Positions 1 through 12,170 of a stretch of DNA of 64,000 bases are shown in pieces. Position 1 is the stretch's first letter, and each line of letters starts with the position of its first letter. The translations under genes were made by a program, and so were the position numbers. Source of the DNA: Aradus depressus (Eukaryota > Arthropoda > Insecta > Hemiptera > Aradidae); NCBI GenBank assembly GCA_963662175.1, contig OY759219.1, positions 42,665,675 to 42,729,674 of the forward strand, written 5' to 3'. The notes below the pieces were generated by a model that did not search any database, was not told the DNA's origin, and was given only the letters and a program-made list of their open reading frames with translations.

Positions 1-300
1 TCGTTAAAAAACAATAGTTGACTTCGGAATTATCATACTAAAGTTAGTTTCGATACATACGATCGATACTAGTACATTCCATCGGCTCTTGTTAGGGTTT
101 CTGAGTGATCTATTTTCCAGGAAATACGTTTTGAGCTAACAAATAAAATTTCGGATGGATACATTCATTACTTGGACAGTTATTGGGTGTTTTGTGTTAA
201 GCCTCTCCTCTAATCACTCCCCACCTTCCTTTTCGACAGATTTGGCTGAAAAACTAAAGGAGTCGTCGTTATGGGGTTCTGGATACTGATCTACCATCGG
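1..300 (-). repeat. Dispersed repeat family A, left half, interrupted
   Basis: Reverse-oriented copy of a repeat that recurs about thirty times in this window. Diagnostic phrases are GATACATTCATTAC, GGGGTTCTGGATAC and, elsewhere, GGGGAAGTTATGTAATCGG. The copy stops at 300, where a hAT-like element begins, and resumes at about 8030 with GGGAGTTATC, as expected if one copy was split by insertion. No coding capacity is evident. Confidence 0.75.
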
Positions 301-3300
301 CAGAGATGGGCATAATCATAATCAATGATTAAGATTAAGATTACGATTATAATCAAAAAAATTGGGTGATTACTTGATTACACGATTGTAATCGTAGTCA
401 CGGCCATGATTATTATTGTAATCGGGTAATCATGTAATCGTAATCATAATCACAATGTGCACATGATTACACAGCGCAAACCATCGTCTTCGATTTCCTT
501 TCATTTTAAATTGTTTTATTTTATACACTAATAAGTAATTTTTTTTAAGTTTATTACGTAACCAAAGTGCTATTACCATTTTTTTTAAATTTGATACCCA
601 CTAAATCCCCCGATTACAGTTATTCTGATTACATGATTACATGATTACTTGATTATGATTACATGATTACTTGATTATGATTTTATGATTACATGATTGC
701 AATCGTAATCACGATTTCTGATTACGATTATAATGATGTAATCATGTTTCATTTGAGCTAGATTCACAGTGCGATAGTATCAAGTATAAAATAGCAATGA
801 TGATTAAGTTTTATTTTCTCTGTAATCATGTAATCATGTTCCATTTTGGCTATATTCACAGTGCGATAGTATCAAGTATAAAATAGCAATGATGATTAAG
901 TTTTATTTTCTCTGTAATCATGTAATCATGTTCCATTTTGGCTATATTCACAGTGCGATAGTATCAAGTATAAAATAGCAATGATGATTAAGTTTTATTT
1001 TCTCTGTAATCATGTAATCATGTTCCATTTTGGCTATATTCACAGTGCGATAGTATCAAGTATAAAATAGCAATGATGATTAAGTTTTATTTTCTCTGTA
1101 ATCATGTAATCATGTTCCATTTTAGCTAGATTCACAGTGCGATAGTATCAAGTATAAAATAGCAATGATGATTAAGTTTTATTTTCTCTGTAATCATGTA
1201 ATCATGTTCCATTTTAGCTAGATTCACAGTGCGATAGTATCAAGTATAAAATAGCAATGATGATTAAGTTTTATTTTCTCTGTAATCATGTAATCATGTT
1301 CCATTTTAGCTAGATTCACAGTGCGATAGTATCAAGTATAAAATAGCAATGATGATTAAGTTTTATTTTCTCTGTAATCATGTAATCATGTTCCATTTTG
1401 GCTATATTCACAGTGCGATAGTATCAAGTATAAAATAGCAATGATGATTAAGTTTTATTTTCTCTGTAATCATGTAATCATGTTCCATTTTGGCTATATT
1501 CACAGTGCGATAGTATCAAGTATAAAATAGCAATGATGATTAAGTTTTATTTTCTCTGTAATCATGTAATCATGTTCCATTTTAGCTAGATTCACAGTGC
1601 GATAGTATCAAGTATAAAATAGCAATGATGATTAAGTTTTATTTTCTCTGTAATCATGTAATCATGTTCCATTTTAGCTAGATTCACAGTGCGATAGTAT
1701 CAAGTATAAAATAGCAATGATGATTAAGTTTTATTTTCTCTGTAATCATGTAATCATGTTCCATTTTAGCTAGATTCACAGTGCGATAGTATCAAGTATA
1801 AAATAGCAATGATGATTAAGTTTTATTTTCTCTGTAATCATGTAATCATGTTCCATTTTGGCTATATTCACAGTGCGATAGTATCAAGTATAAAATAGCA
1901 ATGATGATTAAGTTTTATTTTCTCTGTAATCATGTTCCATTTTGGCTATATTCACAGTGCGATAGTATCAAGTATAAAATAGCAATGATGATTAAGTTTT
2001 ATTTTCTCTGTAATCATGTAATCATGTTCCATTTTAGCTAGATTCACAGTGCGATAGTATCAAGTATAAAATAGCAATGATGATTAAGTTTTATTTTCTC
2101 TGTAATCATGTAATCATGTTCCATTTTGGCTATATTCACAGTGCGATAGTATCAAGTATAAAATAGCAATGATGATTAAGTTTTATTTTCTCTGTAATCA
2201 TGTAATCATGTTCCATTTTGGCTATATTCACAGTGCGATAGTATCAAGTATAAAATAGCAATGATGATTAAGTTTTATTTTCTCTGTAATCATGTAATCA
2301 TGTTCCATTTTGGCTATATTCACAGTGCGATAGTATCAAGTATAAAATAGCAATGATGATTAAGTTTTATTTTCTCTGTAATCATGTAATCATGTTCCAT
2401 TTTGGCTATATTCACAGTGCGATAGTATCAAGTATAAAATAGCAATGATGATTAAGTTTTATTTTCTCTGTAATCATGTAATCATGTTCCATTTTAGCTA
2501 GATTCACAGTGCGATAGTATCAAGTATAAAATAGCAATGATGATTAAGTTTTATTTTCTCTGTAATCATGTAATCATGTTCCATTTTGGCTATATTCACA
2601 GTGCGATAGTATCAAGTATAAAATAGCAATGATGATTAAGTTTTATTTTCTCTGTAATCATGTAATCATGTTCCATTTTGGCTATATTCACAGTGCGATA
2701 GTATCAAGTATAAAATAGCAATGATGATTAAGTTTTATTTTCTCTGTAATCATGTAATCATGTTCCATTTTAGCTAGATTCACAGTGCGATAGTATCAAG
2801 TATAAAATAGCAATGATGATTAAGTTTTATTTTCTCTGTAATCATGTAATCATGTTCCATTTTGGCTATATTCACAGTGCGATAGTATCAAGTATAAAAT
2901 AGCAATGATGATTAAGTTTTATTTTCTCTGTAATCATGTAATCATGTTCCATTTTGGCTATATTCACAGTGCGATAGTATCAAGTATAAAATAGCAATGA
3001 TGATTAAGTTTTATTTTCTCTGTAATCATGTAATCATGTTCCATTTTGGCTATATTCACAGTGCGATAGTATCAAGTATAAAATAGCAATGATGATTAAG
3101 TTTTATTTTCTCTGTAATCATGTAATCATGTTCCATTTTAGCTAGATTCACAGTGCGATAGTATCAAGTATAAAATAGCAATGATGATTAAGTTTTATTT
3201 TCTCTGTAATCATGTAATCATGTTCCATTTTGGCTATATTCACAGTGCGATAGTATCAAGTATAAAATAGCAATGATGATTAAGTTTTATTTTCTCTGTA

Positions 3301-6300
3301 ATCATGTAATCATGTTCCATTTTGGCTATATTCACAGTGCGATAGTATCAAGTATAAAATAGCAATGATGATTAAGTTTTATTTTCTCTGTAATCATGTA
3401 ATCATGTTCCATTTTGGCTATATTCACAGTGCGATAGTATCAAGTATAAAATAGCAATGATGATTAAGTTTTATTTTCTCTGTAATCATGTAATCATGTT
3501 CCATTTTAGCTAGATTCACAGTGCGATAGTATCAAGTATAAAATAGCAATGATGATTAAGTTTTATTTTCTCTGTAATCATGTAATCATGTTCCATTTTA
3601 GCTAGATTCACAGTGCGATAGTATCAAGTATAAAATAGCAATGATGATTAAGTTTTATTTTCTCTGTAATCATGTAATCATGTTCCATTTTGGCTATATT
3701 CACAGTGCGATAGTATCAAGTATAAAATAGCAATGATGATTAAGTTTTATTTTCTCTGTAATCATGTAATCATGTTCCATTTTGGCTATATTCACAGTGC
3801 GATAGTATCAAGTATAAAATAGCAATGATGATTAAGTTTTATTTTCTCTGTAATCATGTAATCATGTTCCATTTTGGCTATATTCACAGTGCGATAGTAT
3901 CAAGTATAAAATAGCAATGATGATTAAGTTTTATTTTCTCTGTAATCATGTAATCATGTTCCATTTTAGCTAGATTCACAGTGCGATAGTATCAAGTATA
4001 AAATAGCAATGATGATTAAGTTTTATTTTCTCTGTAATCATGTAATCATGTTCCATTTTGGCTATATTCACAGTGCGATAGTATCAAGTATAAAATAGCA
4101 ATGATGATTAAGTTTTATTTTCTCTGTAATCATGTAATCATGTTTCATTTTAGCTAGATTCACAGTGCGATAGTATCAAGTATAAAATAGCAATGATGAT
4201 TAAGTTTTATTTTCTCTGTAATCATGTAATCATGTTCCATTTTGGCTATATTCACAGTGCGATAGTATCAAGTATAAAATAGCAATGATGATTGAGTTTT
4301 ATTTTCTCTGTAATCATGTAATCATGTTCCATTTTAGCTAGATTCACAGTGCGATAGTATCAAGTATAAAATAGCAATGATGATTAAGTTTTATTTTCTC
4401 TGTAATCATGTAATCATGTTCCATTTTAGCTAGATTCACAGTGCGATAGTATCAAGTATAAAATAGCAATGATGATTGAGTTTTATTTTCTCTGTAATCA
4501 TGTAATCATGTTCCATTTTGGCTATATTCACAGTGCGATAGTATCAAGTATAAAATAGCAATGATGATTAAGTTTTATTTTCTCTGTAATCATGTAATCA
4601 TGTTCCATTTTGGCTATATTCACAGTGCGATAGTATCAAGTATAAAATAGCAATGATGATTAAGTTTTATTTTCTCTGTAATCATGTAATCATGTTCCAT
4701 TTTAGCTAGATTCACAGTGCGATAGTATCAAGTATAAAATAGCAATGATGATTAAGTTTTATTTTCTCTGTAATCATGTAATCATGTTCCATTTTGGCTA
4801 TATTCACAGTGCGATAGTATCAAGTATAAAATAGCAATGATGATTAAGTTTTATTTTCTCTGTAATCATGTAATCATGTTCCATTTTGGCTATATTCACA
4901 GTGCGATAGTATCAAGTATAAAATAGCAATGATGATTAAGTTTTATTTTCTCTGTAATCATGTAATCATGTTCCATTTTGGCTATATTCACAGTGCGATA
5001 GTATCAAGTATAAAATAGCAATGATGATTAAGTTTTATTTTCTCTGTAATCATGTAATCATGTTCCATTTTGGCTATATTCACAGTGCGATAGTATCAAG
5101 TATAAAATAGCAATGATGATTAAGTTTTATTTTCTCTGTAATCATGTAATCATGTTCCATTTTGGCTATATTCACAGTGCGATAGTATCAAGTATAAAAT
5201 AGCAATGATGATTAAGTTTTATTTTCTCTGTAATCATGTAATCATGTTCCATTTTAGCTAGATTCACAGTGCGATAGTATCAAGTATAAAATAGCAATGA
5301 TGATTAAGTTTTATTTTCTCTGTAATCATGTAATCATGTTCCATTTTGGCTATATTCACAGTGCGATAGTATCAAGTATAAAATAGCAATGATGATTAAG
5401 TTTTATTTTCTCTGTAATCATGTAATCATGTTCCATTTTGGCTATATTCACAGTGCGATAGTATCAAGTATAAAATAGCAATGATGATTAAGTTTTATTT
5501 TCTCTGTAATCATGTAATCATGTTCCATTTTAGCTAGATTCACAGTGCGATAGTATCAAGTATAAAATAGCAATGATGATTAAGTTTTATTTTCTCTGTA
5601 ATCATGTAATCATGTTCCATTTTAGCTAGATTCACAGTGCGATAGTATCAAGTATAAAATAGCAATGATGATTAAGTTTTATTTTCTCTGTAATCATGTA
5701 ATCATGTTCCATTTTGGCTATATTCACAGTGCGATAGTATCAAGTATAAAATAGCAATGATGATTAAGTTTTATTTTCTCTGTAATCATGTAATCATGTT
5801 CCATTTTGGCTATATTCACAGTGCGATAGTATCAAGTATAAAATAGCAATGATGATTAAGTTTTATTTTCTCTGTAATCATGTAATCATGTTCCATTTTG
5901 GCTATATTCACAGTGCGATAGTATCAAGTATAAAATAGCAATGATGATTAAGTTTTATTTTCTCTGTAATCATGTAATCATGTTCCATTTTAGCTAGATT
6001 CACAGTGCGATAGTATCAAGTATAAAATAGCAATGATGATTAAGTTTTATTTTCTCTGTAATCATGTAATCATGTTCCATTTTGGCTATATTCACAGTGC
6101 GATAGTATCAAGTATAAAATAGCAATGATGATTAAGTTTTATTTTCTCTGTAATCATGTAATCATGTTTCATTTTAGCTAGATTCACAGTGCGATAGTAT
6201 CAAGTATAAAATAGCAATGATGATTAAGTTTTATTTTCTCTGTAATCATGTAATCATGTTCCATTTTGGCTATATTCACAGTGCGATAGTATCAAGTATA

Positions 6301-8029
6301 AAATAGCAATGATGATTAAGTTTTATTTTCTCTGTAATCATGTAATCATGTTCCATTTTGGCTATATTCACAGTGCGATAGTATCAAGTATAAAATAGCA
6401 ATGATGATTAAGTTTTATTTTCTCTGTAATCATGTAATCATGTTCCATTTTGGCTATATTCACAGTGCGATAGTATCAAGTATAAAATAGCAATGATGAT
6501 TAAGTTTTATTTTCTCTGTAATCATGTAATCATGTTCCATTTTGGCTATATTCACAGTGCGATAGTATCAAGTATAAAATAGCAATGATGATTAAGTTTT
6601 ATTTTCTCTGTAATCATGTAATCATGTTCCATTTTGGCTATATTCACAGTGCGATAGTATCAAGTATAAAATAGCAATGATGATTAAGTTTTATTTTCTC
6701 TGTAATCATGTAATCATGTTCCATTTTGGCTATATTCACAGTGCGATAGTATCAAGTATAAAATAGCAATGATGATTAAGTTTTATTTTCTCTGTAATCA
6801 TGTAATCATGTTCCATTTTGGCTATATTCACAGTGCGATAGTATCAAGTATAAAATAGCAATGATGATTAAGTTTTATTTTCTCTGTAATCATGTAATCA
6901 TGTTCCATTTTGGCTATATTCACAGTGCGATAGTATCAAGTATAAAATAGCAATGATGATTAAGTTTTATTTTCTCTGTAATCATGTAATCATGTTCCAT
7001 TTTAGCTAGATTCACAGTGCGATAGTATCAAGTATAAAATAGCAATGATGATTAAGTTTTATTTTCTCTGTAATCATGTAATCATGTTCCATTTTGGCTA
7101 TATTCACAGTGCGATAGTATCAAGTATAAAATAGCAATGATGATTAAGTTTTATTTTCTCTGTAATCATGTAATCATGTTTCATTTTAGCTAGATTCACA
7201 GTGCGATAGTATCAAGTATAAAATAGCAATGATGATTAAGTTTTATTTTCTCTGTAATCATGTAATCATGTTCCATTTTGGCTATATTCACAGTGCGATA
7301 GTATCAAGTATAAAATAGCAATGATGATTAAGTTTTATTTTCTCTGTAATCATGTAATCATGTTCCATTTTGGCTATATTCACAGTGCGATAGTATCAAG
7401 TATAAAATAGCAATGATGATTAAGTTTTATTTTCTCTGTAATCATGTAATCATGTTCCATTTTGGCTATATTCACAGTGCGATAGTATCAAGTATAAAAT
7501 AGCAATGATGATTAAGTTTTATTTTCTCTGTAATCATGTAATCATGTTCCATTTTGGCTATATTCACAGTGCGATAGTATCAAGTATAAAATAGCAATGA
7601 TGATTAAGTTTTATTTTCTCTGTAATCATGTAATCATGTTCCATTTTGGCTATATTCACAGTGCGATAGTATCAAGTATAAAATAGCAATGATGATTAAG
7701 TTTTATTTTCTCTGTAATCATGTAATCATGTTCCATTTTGGCTATATTCACAGTGCGATAGTATCAAGTATAAAATAGCAATGATGATTAAGTTTTATTT
7801 TCTCTGTAATCATGTAATCATGTTCCATTTTAGCTAGATTCACAGTGCGATAGTATCAAGTATAAAATAGCAATGATGATTAAGTTTTATTTTCTCTGTA
7901 ATCATGTAATCATGTTCCATTTTGGCTATATTCACAGTGCGATAGTATCAAGTATAAAATAGCAATGATGATTAAGTTTTATTTTCTCTGTAATCATGTA
8001 ATCATTGATTACGATTATGCACATCTCTG
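301..8029. mobile_element. hAT-like TIR element carrying a giant satellite array
   Basis: Terminal inverted repeats of 31 bp lie at 301-331 and 7999-8029 and match at 29 of 31 positions. The ends read CAGAGATGGGCATAAT and the reverse of CAGAGATGTGCATAAT. CAGRG-type ends are typical of the hAT superfamily. The 8-bp sequence ACCATCGG directly flanks both ends (293-300 and 8030-8037), the hAT target-duplication length. There is no transposase frame. 332-728 is AT-rich sequence built from GATTAC/ATGATTAC-like words, and 729-7988 is a 92-bp tandem array. The element is non-autonomous. It sits inside a family A repeat, which resumes on the far side. Superfamily is inferred from ends and TSD only. 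Confidence 0.85.
729..7988 (+). repeat. 92-bp satellite array, 79 units
   Basis: Unit boundaries taken at TGTAATCATGTAATCATG recur every 92 bp (for example 821 and 913). 7,260 bp holds 79 units, if the one 84-bp unit near 1925-2010 (missing one GTAATCAT) is counted. Two main variants alternate irregularly: TTCCATTTTGGCTATATT and TTCCATTTTAGCTAGATT. Rare variants are TTTCATTTTAGC (near 4140, 6167, 7177) and GATTGAG for GATTAAG (near 4290, 4475). Units are otherwise almost identical, so the expansion or homogenisation is recent. No long open frame crosses it. It is not a CRISPR array: there are no variable spacers. Confidence 0.97.
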
Positions 8030-8430
8030 ACCATCGGGAGTTATCATCTTCACACACACAAGCAGACAAGAATTTTTTTTTCATTTATGGAATCAGGGGG
8101 TAAGACCATATGAAATTCCTGTTAAAACTCAACATCGAATATCTCCAGAAGAAGTGTAATGAACTTTACCAGCTCGATTTTGTTCTAATCAACTAAGGTA
8201 TTGCTCTCTCCTTAAACTCTTCTTCTCCTATTACTGAAATTCAATTTGGGTTCCAGGACCCACATATAAAATTTCGTGTCAATACATTTATTCTTTAAGA
8301 GTATCGCGTTCACAGACAGACCACACGTTTTGTTTTGTTCTTAACTCAACATACAATTTTTGGCCGATTATATACTTTTTCTATACAACGTTCAGCTGAG
8401 GAAGTAACAATTAGGAACATAGGTCTCGCT
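8030..8430 (-). repeat. Family A, right half of split copy plus a second partial copy
   Basis: 8030-8150 continues the copy interrupted at 300 (GGGAGTTATCATCTTCAC, then AACTCAACATCGAAT). From about 8178 a second reverse copy begins (AATCAACTAAGGTATTGCTC, AAATTTCGTGTCAATACA). Both are degenerate and non-coding. Confidence 0.65.
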
Positions 8431-8570
8431 GGGCGAGCTACGCCGCTGTCTACCGACCAGAAGCCGGGGGGCCCTGCATTTATATAAATCATATTGGTTG
8501 TTTAGCAGAGGGTGGCAACCAGTATGAGCAACTACTAAGTTCATTCTAAGGTTCCGTAAGTTTGTTTATT

Positions 8571-8812
8571 TGAGGCTCATGCCCGGGCTTCAACAACAGG
8601 ATCATATAGCTTACTATGAGAGCGCTCATTCGTCTCTCTAGTGAACATGATTCTGACGCCAAGTGTTCACGAGAGACAGAAGATAAATAAATTTATATGA
8701 TGCTCCCTTATCCAAAATTTTGAATAAAAAACGTATGCATTGTACTTGATAAAAAAAACACTCGTCGGTAAACGATATGATCTCATTGTTGAAGCCCGGA
8801 CATGAACCACAA
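8571..8812. mobile_element. Two SINE 3'-end fragments in inverted orientation
   Basis: 8571-8665 is the minus-strand 3' part of the window's tRNA-type SINE (CATGCCCGGGCTTCAAC, GAGAGCGCTC). 8770-8812 is a plus-strand piece of the same 3' end (GTTGAAGCCCGGACATGAA). Both are diverged from the young copies further right. Confidence 0.6.
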
Positions 8813-8965
8813 ATTTCAGCGATATCGGCTGAACTATGTAATTCAACTGTTGAATATTAGCGCAAACAGTCGACTGGTATCGGAGGAGGAGCGAACTCTA
8901 CTGGGGAAGTACATTGCCAGTGATTAAAACGACCGAAGGACGGCGTGCTCAATGTTTTTTTTTAC
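8800..8965 (+). repeat. Family A 3'-end fragment
   Basis: Ends with the family's right-end phrase GGGGAAGTACATTGCCAG after CAACTGTTGAATATTAGCGC and GTCGACTGG. It overlaps the SINE fragment by a few bases at its left edge. Confidence 0.6.
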
Positions 8966-9595
8966 TGGCTCCAAACCCATGATCTTGACCAGAATGGGCA
9001 AGCACGCTAACTCAGGGACCATAGACCATAGGTCATTACATGTTGTTAGAACATTTATCAATTTTAATATTTAACAGGTATATCTCTGACATGCTAAATA
9101 CCCACTCAGATTTCCAACGAGTCACTCTAATCACTCAATCATCAGGGTCCTTTCAATTACTGGTAATCAACAAATATTCATGTATTCACATCATTTCTAT
9201 TTTTTATTTTTTTTTGCTTTTTACATTCTTAATTGTGAAATTACATTAAGTTAATTAACACTGCAGTAAACAAATACATAAAAGGGGCACAGTTAATTTG
9301 AATTTATCCAAATAATAATTGTATTGAACCAAGTCACTTGTAAACATAAACATTTTAATAATTAAAATATTAATGTGTACAAGTTAATTATTGTTAATTA
9401 ATTTTTGAAAGGTTTGAATCTCCCCAGCTCGTTGAAGTTTTGGTTTGTGATAGAAATACGCTTCTCTGAATGATCACTTCACTTTTAAATAATGTTAGTT
9501 TTAGAATTATACATATTTTTTATTTCGTTTTAATTCACTTTAGTGTCTTATGTTATACCTGTTGCTTTTTAAAGAAAATATTTTAAATATATATA
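8966..9595. other. AT-rich stretch without recognised feature
   Basis: No open frame beyond a 69-codon one at 9040-9249 with no recognisable similarity, and no repeat boundary recognised. It ends in an AT dinucleotide run. Confidence 0.5.
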
Positions 9596-9607
9596 CATAT
9601 ATATATA

Positions 9608-10248
9608 CAGGGTGGCCCAGATAAGCGGGCCACAAGTGAAATAATTCCTAAATGTTTAGAGATATCAAAATTGTGCATAGGACTAAAGTTGTAGCACTTG
9701 CCGAGAGCTATAGTTTGACGTCCTCGAAAATACATAAATGGCCCTTTTAATGGCTCAAACAGCCCTTCGAAGGGCGGGGTTCCCTTTTGACCCTTAAGTT
9801 CCATTACATTTTATTAAAGTACTAAAGAAACAAGGAAGAACTGTACAAACAGATTTTTGATACGTCAAGTAGTTCTCGGAACAAAAACGTTTAAAGTTGC
9901 ACGTTTTACTTCTCTGATGTAAGTTGGAATTTAATAACTTCAGTATAAGAAAAACGTGCAACTTTAAACGTTTTTTTTCCGAGAACTACTTGACATATCA
10001 AAAATCTGTTTGCACAGTTCTTCCTTGTTTCTTTAGTACTTTAATAAAATGTAATGAAACTTAAGGGTCAAAAGGGAACCCTGTCCTTCGAAGGGCTGTT
10101 TGAGCCATTAAAAGAGTAATTTATGTCTTTTCGAGGACGCCAAACTATAGCTCTCGGCGAGTGCTACAACTTTAGTCCTATGCACAATTTTGATATTTCT
10201 AACCGTTTAGGAGTTATTTCACTTGTGGCCCGCTTATATATCTGTAAA
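9608..10248. mobile_element. Snap-back TIR element, family C, copy 1
   Basis: Two arms of about 310 bp are reverse complements around a short centre near 9925-9945. The left end reads CAGGGTGGCCCAGATAAGCG inside an AT run. The right end is damaged: it stops after GCCCGCTTATATATCTGTA rather than the expected CCACCCTG. Copies 2 and 3 (41174-41849, 62997-63640) define the ends and suggest insertion at TA, as for Tc1/mariner-like elements. The left arm contains an outward-facing 73-codon frame (9583-9804, minus); the matching frame in the right arm is closed by a stop near 10110. Confidence 0.8.
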
Positions 10249-11096
10249 AATATATATATATATATATTTTTAGAGTATTAAGTACATAATTTTGAATATA
10301 ATTTCTATTATTTTTAGATATAATAAAGATAGTATTAGTTTGTTTAGATATTTCGAATAAGTTATCAAAGTACCTATTATTTTGCTTTTAAGAAAGAAGC
10401 CGACCAAACTTTGAGACGCAATCTTTTAGTAATGTTATGATCGTTGACGGATAAGTGTTATTTTGATGTTTCTAGAAGGGTGACAAAATAAAACTGAGTT
10501 GTGAAAAATTACAAATATTGTTTTATTTAATTCTGTGATGTAAATACGTTTGGCGCCCGAAAAGAACAGTTACGATATGCGATTCGTTGGACTTCAATCT
10601 TATAACAATACGGTAAATAATATATTTTTCATAAATACCAATCAGAAAAATATTGTTACGAACTGAGTCTTCAATTTTTCATCTTTCATATATGTATTGT
10701 TGATCTAGAATGGACAGGGAAAAGTTCCATTTTCATCATGGATCTGGTCAATTTACTGATATGTATATTCATTTCAATTCAATTATCCCGTTTTGGTAGT
10801 TTAGTGTTTAAAAAAAAGTTTTTTTTTTTTTTTTTTTTTTTGTTTTTTTTTCAGTTATTTTAATATTGTTATTAATTTTGAAGTTGTTTTAGATCAAGTT
10901 ATCACTTGTAGACCTTCCACCTTTCAGAATATTCTAAAGTTTTAGAAATCCTTTAATATACATTCGGAGAATGGAATGAGACAGTCAGCTGTTCTATTAC
11001 GAGTTAGTAAGTTAATACGTTAATATTTGCATTCAATGTTTATTTGAATGAATGAAATAAAACTGAATGAATGAAAAGAAATTGTATTCTGAGACA
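10249..11096. other. AT-rich stretch, nothing recognised
   Basis: Contains a T run near 10818-10850 (mostly T for about 30 bp). No open frame of useful length, no repeat of the named families and no splice-bounded exon was found on either strand. Confidence 0.45.
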
Positions 11097-11245
11097 GGGT
11101 TAGGGTTAGGGTTTATGACTCATGCCCGGGCTTTAACTACGAGGTCATATCGCCTACTACCAGAGCGCTCTTTCGTCACTCTGGTGGACATGAGCCCGAC
11201 TCTACTGTGGGAGTCCTAAATTTTGCCTACCCTAAATTTTTATTC
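11097..11245 (-). mobile_element. SINE 3'-end fragment with TTAGGG-like tail
   Basis: Minus-strand copy of the SINE 3' end (CATGCCCGGGCTTTAACTAC, CTCTGGTGGACATGAG). Read on the plus strand it starts with GGGTTAGGGTTAGGG, the complement of the CCTAA-type tail seen in other copies. The 5' tRNA-like head is missing. Confidence 0.85.
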
Positions 11246-12162
11246 ATCTAGAGGTCCTGAGACAGGTCCTCTAAGAATAAATACATAAAGTGTCAGAAAG
11301 AAAAGAAACCATTAAATAAAGTATCAGAAATAAATTCAAAAATAAATAAATTAGTTATGAGTGGGAAAAAAACTAGACAACAACAAATATAGATAAATAA
11401 AAAATTTAAATGAACGAATATTATGAAGAAATAGATGGAAATAAATGTACCTATAAGTATTATAATAAAATAAATAAACTGTATAAATACGAAGGTTGAA
11501 TATAAAAGAGAAGGACGGACGTTCAGAAAAGGTTTGAAATAACATTTATTTTAGAAAAAAAGGGGCTAAACAGAAAAAATGAGAAGATAAAAAAAAAATA
11601 TATATATATACATACAGAAGAACCTCGATTATCCGTGTTCGCGATTAACTGTGGCGTGTAAGCAGTAAGTATAGGTTCCTAGAAACTTAGAGACAGACTA
11701 GAGTGACAATGATGACAGTTTTGGCGCTAAAGAAGAAAACATTCAGACAAGTCAAGTAATGGAAGCAGTGCATGTCCTCCTCAACTTCTGCGAATAGGAA
11801 AATGTTGACAAAATAAGTATACTATTAAGATAGAATAAATATTTGAACTAATTTTCTAGTATTTACAATTAGTTGTAAATCGACGTTTTATAACATAAGT
11901 AATGTTGTTTCTTTGTATTGATGTTTTTTTAGTCATGTGAACGCACACATACGAGTACTATTTGAAATAAATTAATTGAGTTGGTAAATACTATATTATT
12001 CATTCATTAACAAATACTAATCAGGGAAGCAAACATAAATATTTTTAATAACTTCATATTATGGATTTATAATGTTGTATTTTTGTAGTAATTGTAGTCG
12101 GCGTAAATACGAAGAAATTGTTACATATTTGTTAAAGTTCATCTTTTAAACCATTTCAAATT
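11246..12162. other. AT-rich stretch, nothing recognised
   Basis: Low-complexity A-rich sequence to about 11600, then a unique-looking AT-rich region. Only short frames (for example 64 codons at 11351-11545, minus) with biased, non-protein-like composition. Confidence 0.45.
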
Positions 12163-12170
12163 ATCTAAGA

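Noticed and set aside
729..7988. CRISPR-like array
   Set aside because: Units are continuous 92-bp repeats with no unique spacers, and the genome is eukaryotic.
11097..11112. Interstitial telomere array
   Set aside because: Only two to three units, always at the 3' end of a SINE; explained by the SINE tail.
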